Assembly (NCBI GenBank): GCA_029959085.1
Contig: JARWIR010000016.1
Coordinates: 8,229,441 to 8,293,440 of the forward strand
DNA: 64,000 nt
Direction: 5' to 3'
Origin: Nemophila menziesii
Taxonomy: Eukaryota; Streptophyta; Magnoliopsida; Boraginales; Hydrophyllaceae
The notes under the pieces are model-generated. The model was not told the DNA's origin. It worked only from the letters and a program-made list of their open reading frames with translations, and ran no database searches. This document shows, piece by piece, positions 53,276-64,000 of the stretch (position 1 is its first letter; each line of letters begins with the position of its first letter). The position numbers were made by a program, and so were the translations under genes.

Positions 53276-54360
53276 TGTATATATATTAGGGGAAAAGGTG
53301 ACATAAATAAACAGATAAATAAAGATAATAATAATAAAGGACACATCCTTGACTACCACGAGAAACTCACTGCAAGTATTACAGATCGTTTGCAAGTTTA
53401 GTTGATAAGAAAAGTTCGTTCGCAGGGATTTAATCTGTTAGGTCTACTTGTATTCAATAAGCGTAGATGTTCAGATAAAAATAGAGACAAGATAAATAAT
53501 TATCTTATGTGAAATAATAAATAAGAATGCAGATTAATAAGTATGAATGTAAGTCAAATAAATTAGGCTTACTACTATGAGCCTATCTACTAAGTTGTTA
53601 TTCCAATCTTAAGGGTGAATTGAGAATTATATATTAATCGGGATTCTAAATTTTACCTAACCCCCGTCAGGGTGGACTTAGGAGCAACCTCTCCACTACA
53701 AAGGGACTTCCGTAAGGGGACTTTGAGTAATGATCGGTGGTTAAATCAAACCTTTATGGCTATATAGTTAGGCAAGCCCGTTAGGATCACTACCGCACAC
53801 TAGACGATTATGTGGTGTTGTCAATAATTGAATCCCCCTTCCGAGTGTTAACTCAATTACTAAGGATAATCATAAGATTGGCTAAATTTAGGGCTGAAAA
53901 CAATAAGTCAAAGCACACAATATACACCAAGCTCAAATCAATTAAAATAACAAATAGTATTATGAAATTTAAGACAAAATAACAACCTAACAATTAATAG
54001 TAAAACTTACAGAATAAAAGCTTAGAAATATGGTGAAGCCACGAATCTATAGTTAATTACCGTAAATATAGAGAAGGAGAGATGTAGAAGAGGAGTTTGT
54101 CACTCTCCAACTTCTTGCTTCTTGTCTTCCTCTACAGGTCAGCTTGCTTCTTTAAGTGATAAGCTTGATACTAAGTATTAATATTTGTGTAAGGACTAAG
54201 CTAATATTTAGAATTGAGCAAGGACATGTTTACAAAGGTTAAAAGATGTATTTATAGGAGTCTAGGAAGCCCTAAATCGTTTTCTTAGAGTAGGAGGCAA
54301 GTCATTGGACTTCTAGTCCAACTCAAATTTATTATGAAAGTTTAGCTCATTATAAAATTA
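53276..54360 (-). repeat. LTR fragment (Athila-type), 5' portion of a composite
   Basis: Follows the layout of the solo LTR at 58022 (CAAGT..ACGGTTGT-type start block, 'CCTAACCCCCGTCAGGGTGG', then TATTTATAGG.GTCTAGGAAGCCCTAA 975 bp in; the solo LTR has it 970 bp in). It runs into the Pack-MULE at 54361. After about 54330 it jumps back to a sequence that lies 740 bp into the solo LTR, so two LTR copies seem joined here. Confidence 0.6.
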
Positions 54361-55910
54361 AGAGTAAATAGCATTTTTGCCCCTTGAGTTTTGACCCGAT
54401 TGACAGGTTGCCGTCTAATCTTTATAATGCGACTGACTCCCCCCTAATTTTGCGCTTGTGCCCCGTTACCCCTGGTCATGTTTTCCGTCCATTTTTTCCG
54501 TTAAGTCTGACGTGGCATTTCCATGTCACCTTTTTTTATATTTTTTTAAATCCTAATTCTAATTAATCAATTAAACCAAGGGTAAAATAGGTTTTTGATA
54601 ATAGTTTTAATATTATTAATTTTAAAAAAACCCACCGCCCCACCCCCCACCCTACCCCCCCCCTCTTTTTCCCTTCTTCTTCCCCGACACTGGTTCTTCT
54701 AAAAAAATCAAGATATAGATTTCGGGAAACCATTGTTTCGAAAATCTGTTATACGCGAGATTAAGATGTTTGAGAGTAAACACTAATTTTAAATCAGTAG
54801 AAAACTCACCACTCAGTTCATTCTCAAATAAATCAAGATAAATTAAACGAGACCAGTTTAACTCTACCTGTGAAACGTGACCTTGAAATTTATTCCTGCT
54901 TAAATCAACGATCTCTAAATCCCCTTTAAGAAATCCAATAACAGAGCCTTCAAACATATTACCGGAAATATTTAGATGTTTTAGAGATTTCATCTCTGAA
55001 AAATCGAAATCACGTCCAATAACTTCATTTCCACCGAAGCTTAAGAACTCGAGGTGTGGAAATGCAGTAATAAAACCATGAGGGACTAAACCATTAAACT
55101 TATTTTCCGAAAGATCGATGAACATAAGTGAGTGACATTGTAGCAAACCCAAAGGAATACTTGATTCAGATCCATTTCGAGCGAGTTTAAGAACGTTTAA
55201 ACTCGAAAGTGAGCTTATAGATTCAGGTATGTTCCCTGAGAAACTATTTTAAGAAAGATCCAAACTCTCTAACATACCGAAATTCCCTATATTGCTTGAA
55301 ATGGTGCCGAAGATTAGATTTGATGAAAGATTAAGGTACTTTAAAGAACCTAAACTCCATAAATCCGAAGGCAAAGCAGTAATTTTATTGTTACTCAGAT
55401 CCATATACTGTAAATTTCCAAGCTTACCAATGGTCGAATCAAGAATTACACCAGCTAATGTAAACCCCTGAAACATTAGTTTCACCACTTTTTTGCCTTT
55501 CTATTTATGCCATTGAAGCTAATTTACTGGGTTTGATTTGTTGTAATGGACTGCAGATTTTTGTTTCTAGTGTTTTGGGTGTTTTGGGGAAGAAGAAGAA
55601 GAAGATGGGGGGAGGGGGTGGAGGTTTTATTTTATTGTTTTTATTAATAATATTAAAACTATTATCAAATTTCTATTTTGCCCTTTTAAAAAAGAGGGGT
55701 TAACTTAATTAATTGATTAATTAGAATTAGGATTAAAAAAAGGTGACATGGAAAAGCCACGTCATACTTAACGGAAAAAATGGACGGAAAACGTGACCAG
55801 GGGTAACGGGGCACAAAAGCAAAAATTAGGGGGAGTCAGTCGCATTTTAAAGATTAGGCGGCAACCTGTCAATCGGGTCAAAACCCAGGGGAAAAAAATG
55901 CTATTTACTT
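54361..55910. mobile_element. Pack-MULE-like element with captured LRR receptor fragment
   Basis: About 1.55 kb with inverted ends of roughly 250 bp: AGTAAATAGCATTTTTGCCCC...GACCCGATTGACAGGTTGCC on the left and its complement on the right (GGCAACCTGTCAATCGGGTC...ATGCTATTTACTT). TAAAATTA flanks both sides (54353-54360 and 55911-55918), an 8-9 bp target duplication. The body carries a plant gene fragment on the minus strand and no transposase. Long TIR plus captured gene fragment is the definition of a Pack-MULE. Confidence 0.82.
54652..55488 (-). pseudogene. LRR receptor-kinase ectodomain fragment captured by a MULE
   Basis: Leucine-rich repeats in one frame, interrupted by a single TAA near 55249: [52 protein letters not shown], then [71 protein letters not shown]. 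About ten repeats of 23-25 residues. The wording is close to what I recall of Arabidopsis At2g24230-type LRR receptor-like kinases. The signal peptide, transmembrane and kinase parts are missing, and the 3' end runs into the TIR (poly-Pro/Gly codons near 54652). No intron seen in the fragment. Confidence 0.8.
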
Positions 55911-56669
55911 TAAAATTAAATACTGAAATAAAATAATAGGAATTCATATTCAATTACAGAAAAGAAATAGATAACCTAAAGGTTTGGTTGGCTGTTGTTT
56001 GAAGAACAAAATTCCTCCAACTCTAGCTTTTCCTCTTCCTTCTTGCTCTGATTTGAAAATATGAAGCCTCTGATGTAATTCTCTGAAGTATGTGTAAAAA
56101 AAAGTTTAAAGGGTCTATTTATACTTGTAAAAACGGATTAGGGCTTAGGTTAAGAGGATTAGGCCAAATTATAAAAAGCCCAAACCCATCTTCTTCTTTA
56201 ATTCTCGTAACTGGTGTACAACCCTTAGTAAAACGGCTGTAACTTTTGAAATTCAACTCCAAATGGACTCATTCAACTTGAAATTTTTTCCCAACTTCAC
56301 GTTCTAAGGCTGAATCCGCTCCTAAGTAGCACAAATATAGCAATTAGTAATAGTCTTTCAGATCTGCAACTCCTCTAGTCAGTTCTTTGGAAATTATTTT
56401 CTTGCCTTTAGCTCCTACACTTGATCTAAGAATTTAATTCTCACTTCTCCTCCTTGTATAGGTTCTCCATATAATTCATGAACCTACTAACTTTGCACGA
56501 AAAACAAACAAATTAACGCACAAAAGCTCTAAAAATGCAAATAGTCTAATTCCAAGGGGAGAAAGTGTAATATGACGAAATAAGCATAAAAGTCTATCAA
56601 ATAAGTCAAATATTCACCTAAAATTATGTCTCCTAAGGGCATATAATTAGAACAAATAGGGAGACATCA
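55911..56669 (-). repeat. LTR fragment (Athila-type), 3' portion of a composite
   Basis: Aligns with 58797-59767 of the solo LTR: GGAATTCATATTCAATTACA, CCTAAAGG.TTG, AGAACA.AATTCCTCCA, and the terminus AACAAATAGGGAGACATCA ending at 56669. A TATA-like TTTATAC word lies near 56120. Confidence 0.65.
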
Positions 56670-57296
56670 GGGGGTAACCAGTACTAAAAATAACAGTAGA
56701 GTTAAGTTGTCAAACGACCTATAGTTCAGGAAGTAAGCGAGATATTACTTGGATTTTTTTTCAAATTCTAATGTAGGATTATTAATAGACACATAATACA
56801 TAAAATGGATCTCAAACAAGTGTAAAACATTATATACTAATTACTGCAAAAGTCAAGGATCTTGTGGAAGCATGAAATGTTAAATTAGATGAGGCATGGG
56901 CCATTATCATCAATTAACAATTGTATATGTAATTTGTCATATACATCTATACACATATGTTAGAATTAGGATCGCGGAATAATAAATATAATAATAAATC
57001 AAGAAACGAAAGAAACACTAATATACGTGGAAAACCCAAATAGGGAAATATCACGGGAAGAGGAAAAGATATTATTATAGAGGATTGATTACAAGGGAGA
57101 GTATAATGGCTGCTGCCAATTGAATCGGTTAACTAATAACGTATACAATACAATATATTTATAGGTAAATAGAGATACTAGGGTTTCTAACTAAATGGGC
57201 CAGACCTATAAAGAAGAATTTGGGTCATATCTTCAACAATTTCCACCTCGACACAAATTCGGTAAGAAAGGCCCAAAATTTGCAAATATCTCCACC
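56670..57296. other. Unassigned, with a possible copia LTR start
   Basis: From 56959 (TGTTAGAATTAGGATCGCGG) the sequence resembles the start of a copia-type LTR, including AATATACGTGGAAAACCC. No matching second LTR, primer site or gene was found, so this is tentative. Confidence 0.3.
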
Positions 57297-58021
57297 TTGA
57301 AAAATATCTCCATCTTGACGAGAATCCGCTAAGGAGTCAAGACATAAATTTGGTAATCAAGGCCAAAAAAACTGCAAATATCTACACCTCGAAAAAATAT
57401 CTCCATTTTGACGAAGAATCCGCTAAGGATTCAAGACACAAATCTGGTAATCGAGGCAAAAAACAAAAAACCTTAAAATATCTCCACCGCAAACAAAATA
57501 TCTCCATTTTGACAAAGAATCCGCTAAGGCAGTCAAGATATAAATCACCAATCTTCAAAAATATCTCTCCTCCTCTTCCAAAAAACCTTAAAGGGCTGAA
57601 TGAGCCTCGAAAAGCCGAATATGGTTCGAATGACAAAATAAGAAAGATAGAATAAGAAAGGCTGAATAAACCTCGAGGGCAATCTTGACGAAGAATCTGG
57701 AAGGAGTCAAGAAATAAATCACCATTCTTCAAATATCTTTCCTCTTCTTCCAAAAAACCTTGAAGGGCTAACTAAGCCTCGAAAGGATGAATAAGTCGCA
57801 AAGGCCTGAATAAGTCTCGAAGGACTGAATAATCCTCGAAGGGAAATCTTGACGAAAAATCCGCTAGGGAGTCAATAAATAAATCATCAAAAAAGTCTCG
57901 AAGGACTAAATAAGCCTCGAATGGCTGAATAAGTCACAAAGGACTGAATAAGTCTCGAAAGACTGAATAAGTCATGAAAGGCGAAATATAAGCCTCGAAG
58001 GGCAATCTTGACGAAGAATCC
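57297..58021. repeat. Irregular tandem array (GAATCCGCTAAGGAGTCAAGA units), left part
   Basis: 'TTGACGAAGAATCCGCTAAG' and GAGTCAAGAYATAAAT recur near 57313, 57409, 57508, 57684, 57847 and 58008, at 95-175 bp spacing, with a 20-bp sub-repeat (TGAATAAGCCTCGAAGGAC) filling the later units. ORFs in both directions here come from the repeat. The array resumes at 59768 after the solo LTR. Confidence 0.8.
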
Positions 58022-59767
58022 TGGTGGGTCCTGGGGTGTTATAAAATTAAGTACTAAAATAAAGGAATCACAAACCGCAAGTGTACGGTTGTCCCAAGTA
58101 ATATATGATAATCAAGTTCGTTCTCAGGGACAGATTAGGTTCAACCTTAGTATTAATCAAATAGTAGTAGTAATTGCTTGACAAGAAAAAAAAAGACTTT
58201 TGTTTTGTTTTTGTAATTTAAAGATGCAAGAAAATAAAGACTAAATAATTTTAAACTAAAATAACTAAATGCAAATAAAAGACTTAGCTTCAGAGATGAG
58301 AGATACTTGAGTCTCGCAAGGAATCCTCCTAATTAACGTAATCTATGCAATGTTTAAGGTAGAATTGGTAATATAATATTAGTCGGGACTCTAATGTTTC
58401 CTAGCCCCCTGTCGGGTGGACCTAGGACCTATCCTAAAGTACTATAAACCCCTATATGGGAGAATATGCCTCTTCGTATGATATGATTTTACCTCTTTGG
58501 CTATGTAATGGTTATGCTTTTCAGCCCTTACACGGGTATTACCTATGTCAGTATTCAAACCCCCCTGTCGGATGATCACTTCGCCACTAAAGTGAATAGC
58601 CCAAATACTAAAAGCTAATTCTAATTGTGCACGGAAAAGAATTAGTAATTAAGAACAAAGTAATATCCAATATCAACTACCTAATTCAATTTAAATCTAA
58701 CAATCCCAAATTCAAAACATAGAATAATTTAATTAAGGTTCATCCTTTTATTGCGATTCTCAAGTATATGAAAGTTTAGATCATGATGAATTTAAAGATA
58801 TAAATAAAATAAAAGGAATTCATATTCAATTACAAGAAATAAATAAATAACCTAAAGGGTTGAATGACTATTGTTGGAAGAACAGAATTCCTCCAGCTTC
58901 TAGCTTCTTCTCTCCTTCTTGCTCTGACTTGAAAACCTTAAGCCTCTTGTGTAATTCTTTGAAGTGTGTGATAAGAGGAGGCTAAGGGGTGTATTTATAG
59001 GTGTTAGGAAGCCCTAATTCGTTTTTGCTTAGAGTTGAAGGCAAGAAAACAACTCTTTAATTCGCAGCCCTAAAATATAGGGAAGGTAAGATTCTTCTGT
59101 TGTATTGATTTGGCCATCTCTCTCTCTCAATAATTATCCATTTGACTCGTTCTTTATATGCAAATCACTCGTCTCGGAAAACTCTATCCATTGGTCCAGA
59201 CCATTCTCCCAAATTCCTAGCCAATCTTAAGTTATGACCTCGTCTTTGAACGTGGCTGAAATTTCAGATTAATTTTGGCAAGTTTATCTTTTCCTTTTCT
59301 TGATAATTCTTTCCTTTATCTTCCAATTTCCATGTAAATCCTTTTCCTTTCCTTCTTATAATTGACTTGGTCTTTAAGTAATTACCATATATCTTTTAAA
59401 GCTTCACATTAAATAAATAATTAAACCGCATATGCTTTAAAAATAATAAATAATTAAATCAAGACTAGAAATAGGAAATTGCACTCTATAATTAGAAGCT
59501 TGAGTCAAATGCTTCCTAAAATAGTATAAAAGACCTAAGACTTTAATTATCACTTCTCCACCTTGTATTGAATTCAAGAACCTACTAACTTTGCACTAAA
59601 AATAATCAAATTAACGCACAAAAGCTCAAAAAATGCAAATAGTCTGATTCCAAGGGGAGAAAGTGTAATATGACGAAATATGCTTAAAATTATATTTAAT
59701 AAGTCAAATATACACCTAAAAAGATGTCTCCTAAGGGTATAAAAATAGAACAAACAGGGAGATATCA
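58022..59767 (-). mobile_element. Solo LTR (Athila-type) with target duplication AATCC
   Basis: 1746 bp, minus strand, ends TGATATCTCC (59767 side) and GGACCCACCA (58022 side). AATCC flanks it at 58017-58021 and 59768-59772; excising it rejoins the array unit GACGAAGAATCC|GCTAAGGAGTC. A TATA-like box on the minus strand is at 58992-58999. A single LTR with intact target duplication is the product of LTR-LTR recombination. Confidence 0.93.
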
Positions 59768-59875
59768 AATCCGCTAAGGAGTCAAGAAATAAATCGCTAG
59801 TTTTCAAATATCTCTCCTCCTCTTCTAAAAAGCCTCGAAGGCCTGAATAAGTCTCGAAGGACATAATAGAAATGG
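59768..59875. repeat. Irregular tandem array, right part
   Basis: Continuation of 57297-58021 after the solo LTR: AATCCGCTAAGGAGTCAAGA, then GCCTCGAAGG.CTGAATAAGT sub-repeats. Confidence 0.75.
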
Positions 59876-60829
59876 CATGTCAACTAGGTCCAAGGAACAC
59901 TTGACCTAAATATCATAAATGAAAATCCCTGAAGGGCTTAATTTAAAACGGCGAACGCCAATAGAGTCCAAGCAATACTTGAACTAGATATCAAACTCAA
60001 CGGTCAATAAATCTGCAAAATAACCATGAGTACTAACACAATTATCTCCACCCTAAAAAAATAATCTCGCTCAAAAAGATATTTCAAATCAATCTGATTT
60101 GGGATATTATAAAAGGCTTTCCAAAACCTGAAAAGTGCTCAACATATTAAATTTCGCATTCCGTCCAAAATTTGGGGATATGATATCGAAAAAACCTCAA
60201 TATAAATTTTTTTCTAAATTTGTATGCACGAGTATAATCCTGTACCTTAACTTGCAAAAGCAAAAGTCTTGTATTGCAATTATCCACAAAGTTGCAGTGA
60301 GTAAAAGCAACATATCAACACAATATCAAGAACAGCAAGCTACACAAAAATTTGGAGAAACTAACCTCAATATGGACTAAATTTGTCGAAAAATATTAAC
60401 GAACAACTCGATCGATGCAGTCAATCACCAAAATAGCCTTAATTAATAAATCAAACTTGGCAGGTTAAAGTAAACGTAACATGCCATAAAGAATATCTTG
60501 TATTGCAGTCTAATAGCGGAGATTCAAATTTCACGATTATAATAACCACAATAATAATACAAGACAATGGAAAAATTAAAATACTCAAAATTTAAATGTA
60601 TAAACCTCTAAAAATGGCATGCTGAAAAACTCAAGAATACCTCTGGTCAACTCGGTCAATAGATAGAATAACTCTGGGTAATGTAATTAAATAACAAATC
60701 AATAAAAACAGCATAACAAGCAAAATTCGGAGAAACCGACTTCGAAAACGGATCCAGAATATCGAAAAACACTTGAATAGGTCGGGCTGAAAAAAATCAG
60801 AAAAAATCAATACGGGTCAAAGTCAATCT
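59876..60829. other. Unassigned gap
   Basis: AT-rich, no gene. Two loosely repeated blocks of about 75 bp (GTCCAAGGAACACTTGACCTA near 59888 and GTCCAAGCAATACTTGAACTA near 59967) are the only structure I see. Confidence 0.4.
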
Positions 60830-61066
60830 TTGATCAATTGGCAGCTATTCGAAAGATTAATTCAATACTGGAACTGTCAAGGTATTGGCACAGCCTTGAC
60901 AGAGCTGGGCTTGATTGACATGACCAAGACTCATTATTTAGAGGTATTATTTCTTTCTGAGACTAAACAAAAATTTAATTTTTTACTTTCTTTAAGCACT
61001 AAATTGAATTTGACTCTAGTTGCTCAAATTGATCCTGAAGGATTATCTGGTGGCTTAGCAGTCAAT
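60830..61066 (+). pseudogene. LINE endonuclease fragment
   Basis: Seventy-eight codons: IQYWNCQGIGTALTELGLID, THYLEVLFLSETK, AQIDPEGLSGGLAVN. This is the start of an L1-type APE endonuclease: the N in WNC(R/Q)G, the E of LSETK and the 'xxDPxGLSGGLAxxW' strand are the known landmarks. It stops right after, at a junction with LTR sequence. LINEs usually lose their 5' end, so keeping only the 5' domain needs a second event (recombination or deletion). Confidence 0.72.
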
Positions 61067-61780
61067 TGAGAACCTAATTTCAGAATTGATTTGGTTGCGA
61101 TTTGGAGAAAATAGTTTTCTCCATCTCTTTAGCTTTCTTCTCTTCCTTGCCTTGACTTCTCTCTGATGCTATGACTTGTATATTATGAATTGTGTGAAAA
61201 ATATAAGTCAAAAGGTCTTTTTATAGGTGTAAATTCGGACTAGGCTTTTAATTATTTATTAAATGAAATATTAAAAGCCCAAGTCCATTATCTTAGCCCA
61301 AAATTCTGTAACTGCTGACCCATCTCCACTAAAACAACTGTAACTTGCTCATTTCAACTCGGAATTGGTCCGTTTAAATTGCTAAATCTTCATAACTCAA
61401 TAAGGAATGAATAATTTTCACAACTCAGAGGCTGAATCCACTCTTAACTAGCTCGAAATCAGCAATCAATGTCAGCCTTCCAGATTTTCAGCTTGAATTA
61501 GTCAACTCTTCGGGATATTCTTTCTAACCTTTGACTTCATTACACGATCTTTGACTTAAGTCTTCCATTCCTCTCCTGGCTAGTATTCAAAACCTACAAA
61601 CTTTTTACTAAAACAAACCATATTACGCGCAAAAGTTTAATAAATGAAATATATCAGAATTAAAAGAATAAAAAATCGAATTATTGCATATTAGCTCCAA
61701 AAATCTATCTAAATAGTCAAATAAACACCAAAACTGATGTCTCCCAAGGGTATAAAATTAGAACATTTGGGGAGACTTTA
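61067..61780 (-). repeat. Truncated 3' LTR of element F
   Basis: Minus-strand LTR beginning next to the polypurine tract at 61780, with AAATTTGGGGAGAC-type end and GATGTCTCCCAAGGGTATAAA (61737). The terminal bases read TAAAGTCTCC instead of TGATGTCTCC, a worn end. A TATA-like box (minus) is at 61218-61225. It aligns with the composite and solo LTRs but is cut at 61067, where the LINE scrap begins. Confidence 0.65.
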
Positions 61781-61794
61781 AGACCCCCAACTCA
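61781..61794 (-). promoter_or_regulatory. Polypurine tract of element F
   Basis: On the minus strand TGAGTTGGGGGTCT, identical in core to that of element B (12749-12762). Confidence 0.75.
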
Positions 61795-63248
61795 AATCTT
61801 TGTCGTCCCGACAAAAAAGTAAAACTGAAAACAAGGGGAATGAAGTAGATGCAAGAGAAAATAGAAGCTAGAAAATACACCCTAAGAAATTCTTAAAATA
61901 AACCTCACATAGCAAACATTAGGAACTAGTATACACATACTCTTACATGCAAAAATCTAACATAAATAATCTCAATCATCAAATTAAAGTTGCAATGCTT
62001 GAAGGTTACACTTGTACTCATCTCTGTATGAAGGCTATAGGTTGTTCCTCGATCCTAACTCGCTTTGAACGCTCCACTTAGTATAATTCCTATTTATTAA
62101 ATCATAAATTCACTATGCACCTAGGAATCACGAGGACTTTACGGTTTTGCTTACGGACGGTATGGAATGTATATTTGGTAAATTTGAAGTGAGCTTTTGG
62201 CTCTCTCCTCACTTACCATCGACTACTGTCCTCGAGCTTGAGTTTACACTCATATAATGTTCTCACTCAACCCATTTACGCACTAATTTGGCGTCTCATG
62301 TCAACCCATTACAAATAAGATGATTTTCCAGAATATTCCACTTTGCCGGATGTTTATTCTTTCATGGTTTTCTTTTTCTTTTCTTTTTCTTCTTTTTTTT
62401 TGTACAGGAAATAACCGGGTTCCCGGTCAGTGAAACCGGGTTCCCGGTTAGCTTACTGTTTTTGCTATCTTTTTTTACTTTTTTTTTCTTTCATTTTTTC
62501 AATCCCGACAAAGGGTTACAATTAATATAATCATCTGCAATTGTGCCTCAATATGAACACATAAATCCCTACCCAATACATTTCCCCATAAGTGGACCCA
62601 CCACCCAAACTCAAGCTCGAGACATGTCTCAGGATCGTGATTCAAGTGCGGGTCATTTGTTCATGCCTAATAATCTAAGAGATATGGGCTTATATCGTGG
62701 CTACAAAATAAAGGCTTAAGGCTCAAATTTGGGCTAAGACGGGTAAAATTTAATACAAGGGATAGAAGGCTAAAATGGTCACAAATGGCTAACAAAGAAC
62801 TGCCCCTATCATTTTCCTAGTTACATAGCTCGTTTCTAGTTCATATCTAAGTGGGTTCTCTACTAACTAGGATCTCACGTTCTACAAACCAAACATACTC
62901 CTTAAGTACAAGCTTACTTCATTTGCATTGTTCATTAATTCTTCCTATTAATTACCTATGTTTGCATGCAATTAAAGCGCGTTTTATACTATTCCCTAAA
63001 GTCCACTATTTACAATCATATATTTATCAAAAGTATACTTAAAGGGGACATTTAAAATCTTCTACAGTCTAACGCAACTCCTAATTATTTTATTGAAAGC
63101 AATTAAAAACACATAACATATAAAAACTGGGATGAGTCAACGAACCCCACCACAAACTCAAAAATGAGTCGTGTCCCCACGACTCGAAAAAGACGCAAAG
63201 TAAATAAACTAATCTACACTAAAATGCGAAAGGGATAGAAAACGTATC
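61795..63248 (-). other. Conserved non-coding 3' region of element F
   Basis: Counterpart of 11170-12749 in element B, with shared blocks in the same order (GGAGAGAGCCAAAAGCTCACT at 62191-62211, minus strand; TGGTGGGTCCACTTATGGGG near 62600). A local difference is a duplicated palindrome ACCGGGTTCCCGGT at 62415-62452. No gene. Confidence 0.65.
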
Positions 63249-64000
63249 TCAACCAGCGCGTTGCTGGTCATCGGTGTTGCGTCCATGGACTTTATCCTTC
63301 GTAAGTAAACCATAGGTGGCGTGTTGGATGGTGTTCACGCCAAGTAGCATGTTTCGGATAAGGTCCAAATATTTGGTAACGTTTCCTAAAGTAGCAATCA
63401 TCTTATCTTGATTCTCTTCCAACACCTTAATTTTTAATTCCAACCTATTATCAGTTTGTTCTCTCTTCTTTGGTGGAGGAGCTCTAGGAGTCCTCACAGC
63501 TCGTGTTGCTTCATCATGGGCGTTCTGAATTGAATTTAAGGCCATTTGTTCCCCAACTACGAAAGGCTCAACCTCTGCGTTCCCACGCGGGACCTTTTGC
63601 GTCTAGACACAAGGTAGTGATGGTACAAGGGAATTTGAGATTTTGCTGAGTAGTAGGGGTTTTCTCGAATTCCATAATACTGTCATAAATCACACGAGCA
63701 ACATCCATGTGTTTCTTTTCAATAATACACTTAATAAAGATAATATGTTCCTTTTTCAATTCCAAAGTGTGTTTTATACCGAAGAAGGTAGGAATTATGA
63801 AACGGGACCAAACCTTAGCACAAGGTAATAAATTTTTGTTATTCATTTGCCCATGATATCGTTCTCCTTTGGGAATTGGGCGAGCCCCATTAACAAGTAC
63901 TTTGCCCCAAAGAGATTTGTAATTGAAAGAAGGGTCATTAAGGGTTTCTTGGAAAGGGCATAGTCCAGTAAAGTTGGGAAATTTCAAGGAATTCCGAATA
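63249..64000 (-). pseudogene. ORF2 of element F, plant 'putative transposon protein' (partial, frameshifted)
   Basis: Open to the window edge on the minus strand. Residues read RNSLKFPNFTGLCPFQE, AKVWSRFIIPTFFGIKHTLE, HMDVARVIYDSIMEF and LKFPCTITTLC, in register with ORF2 of element B (IRNHFKFKKLKGFCKF, ARIWHNFLIPNVFGNTRTLD, EVDVAQLIYEEVIRF, VKFPTMITCLV). Near 63585 a one-base shift moves the reading to a second frame that continues as VPRGNAEVEPFVVGEQMALN and a short coiled coil (ELKIKVLEENQDKMIATLGN) to the stop at 63249. The N-terminus lies outside the window. Element F therefore has the same gene order as B. Confidence 0.82.

Noticed and set aside
57350..57753. ORFs on both strands of about 100-123 codons
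   Set aside because: They follow the irregular tandem array, are rich in Lys or Phe/Leu, and change frame from unit to unit.

Overview
This window is a stretch of AT-rich flowering-plant nuclear DNA, most likely from a eudicot and of the gene-poor, repeat-packed kind typical of pericentromeric chromatin. The evidence is Athila-type Ty3/gypsy retrotransposons with a tRNA-Asp-type primer site, a copia-type LTR element with a tRNA-Met-type primer site, plant L1-like LINEs with RNase H tails, Helitrons, Mutator-like and hAT/Stowaway-like elements, and intron-bearing fragments of plant genes. I see no bacterial-style operon, no rRNA gene, no convincing tRNA gene and no CRISPR array. Species cannot be read from the sequence.

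Layout. 1-16748: an old minus-strand Athila-like element (A; gag, protease, RT-RNase H and integrase, all broken) whose gag is split by a young plus-strand element B (4343-14298, 5-bp target duplication GGAAG). B has no RT or integrase core: it carries a gag-protease reading frame fused in frame to a remnant integrase tail, plus a second ORF of the plant 'putative transposon protein' type. 16749-22900: duplicated blocks with broken copies of a short delta-COP-like longin gene, a Stowaway-like MITE and LINE debris. 22905-32990: a minus-strand LINE cut in two by a young copia-type element C (24177-31098, target duplication CATCT), which also lacks pol and carries gag plus a second ORF of the same general type. 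33000-39740: palindrome-rich repeats, LINE debris and an unidentified non-coding repeat family. 39740-50430: the third and only intact-looking copy of the longin gene, with minisatellites, its upstream flank interrupted by a Helitron array, by a long-TIR Mutator-like element with a plant-mobile-domain gene fragment (itself holding two further insertions), and by an hAT-like MITE. 50430-56670: unassigned DNA, a SINE-like fragment, a small Helitron, and LTR pieces carrying a Pack-MULE with an LRR receptor fragment. 56670-61780: an irregular tandem array split by a solo LTR, then a LINE endonuclease scrap joined to a truncated LTR. 61781-64000: the 3' part of another Athila-like element (F) with the second ORF.

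Functionally, almost everything here is selfish DNA. The two youngest LTR elements (B and C, each with LTRs about 99% identical by eye) cannot move without RT and integrase supplied in trans, yet both keep a gag and a second ORF, and both carry clusters of the same GC-rich near-palindrome (CGGTACACCG). That pairing is the most interesting pattern in the window. The only candidate cellular gene is the short longin-domain gene at 40343-41537.
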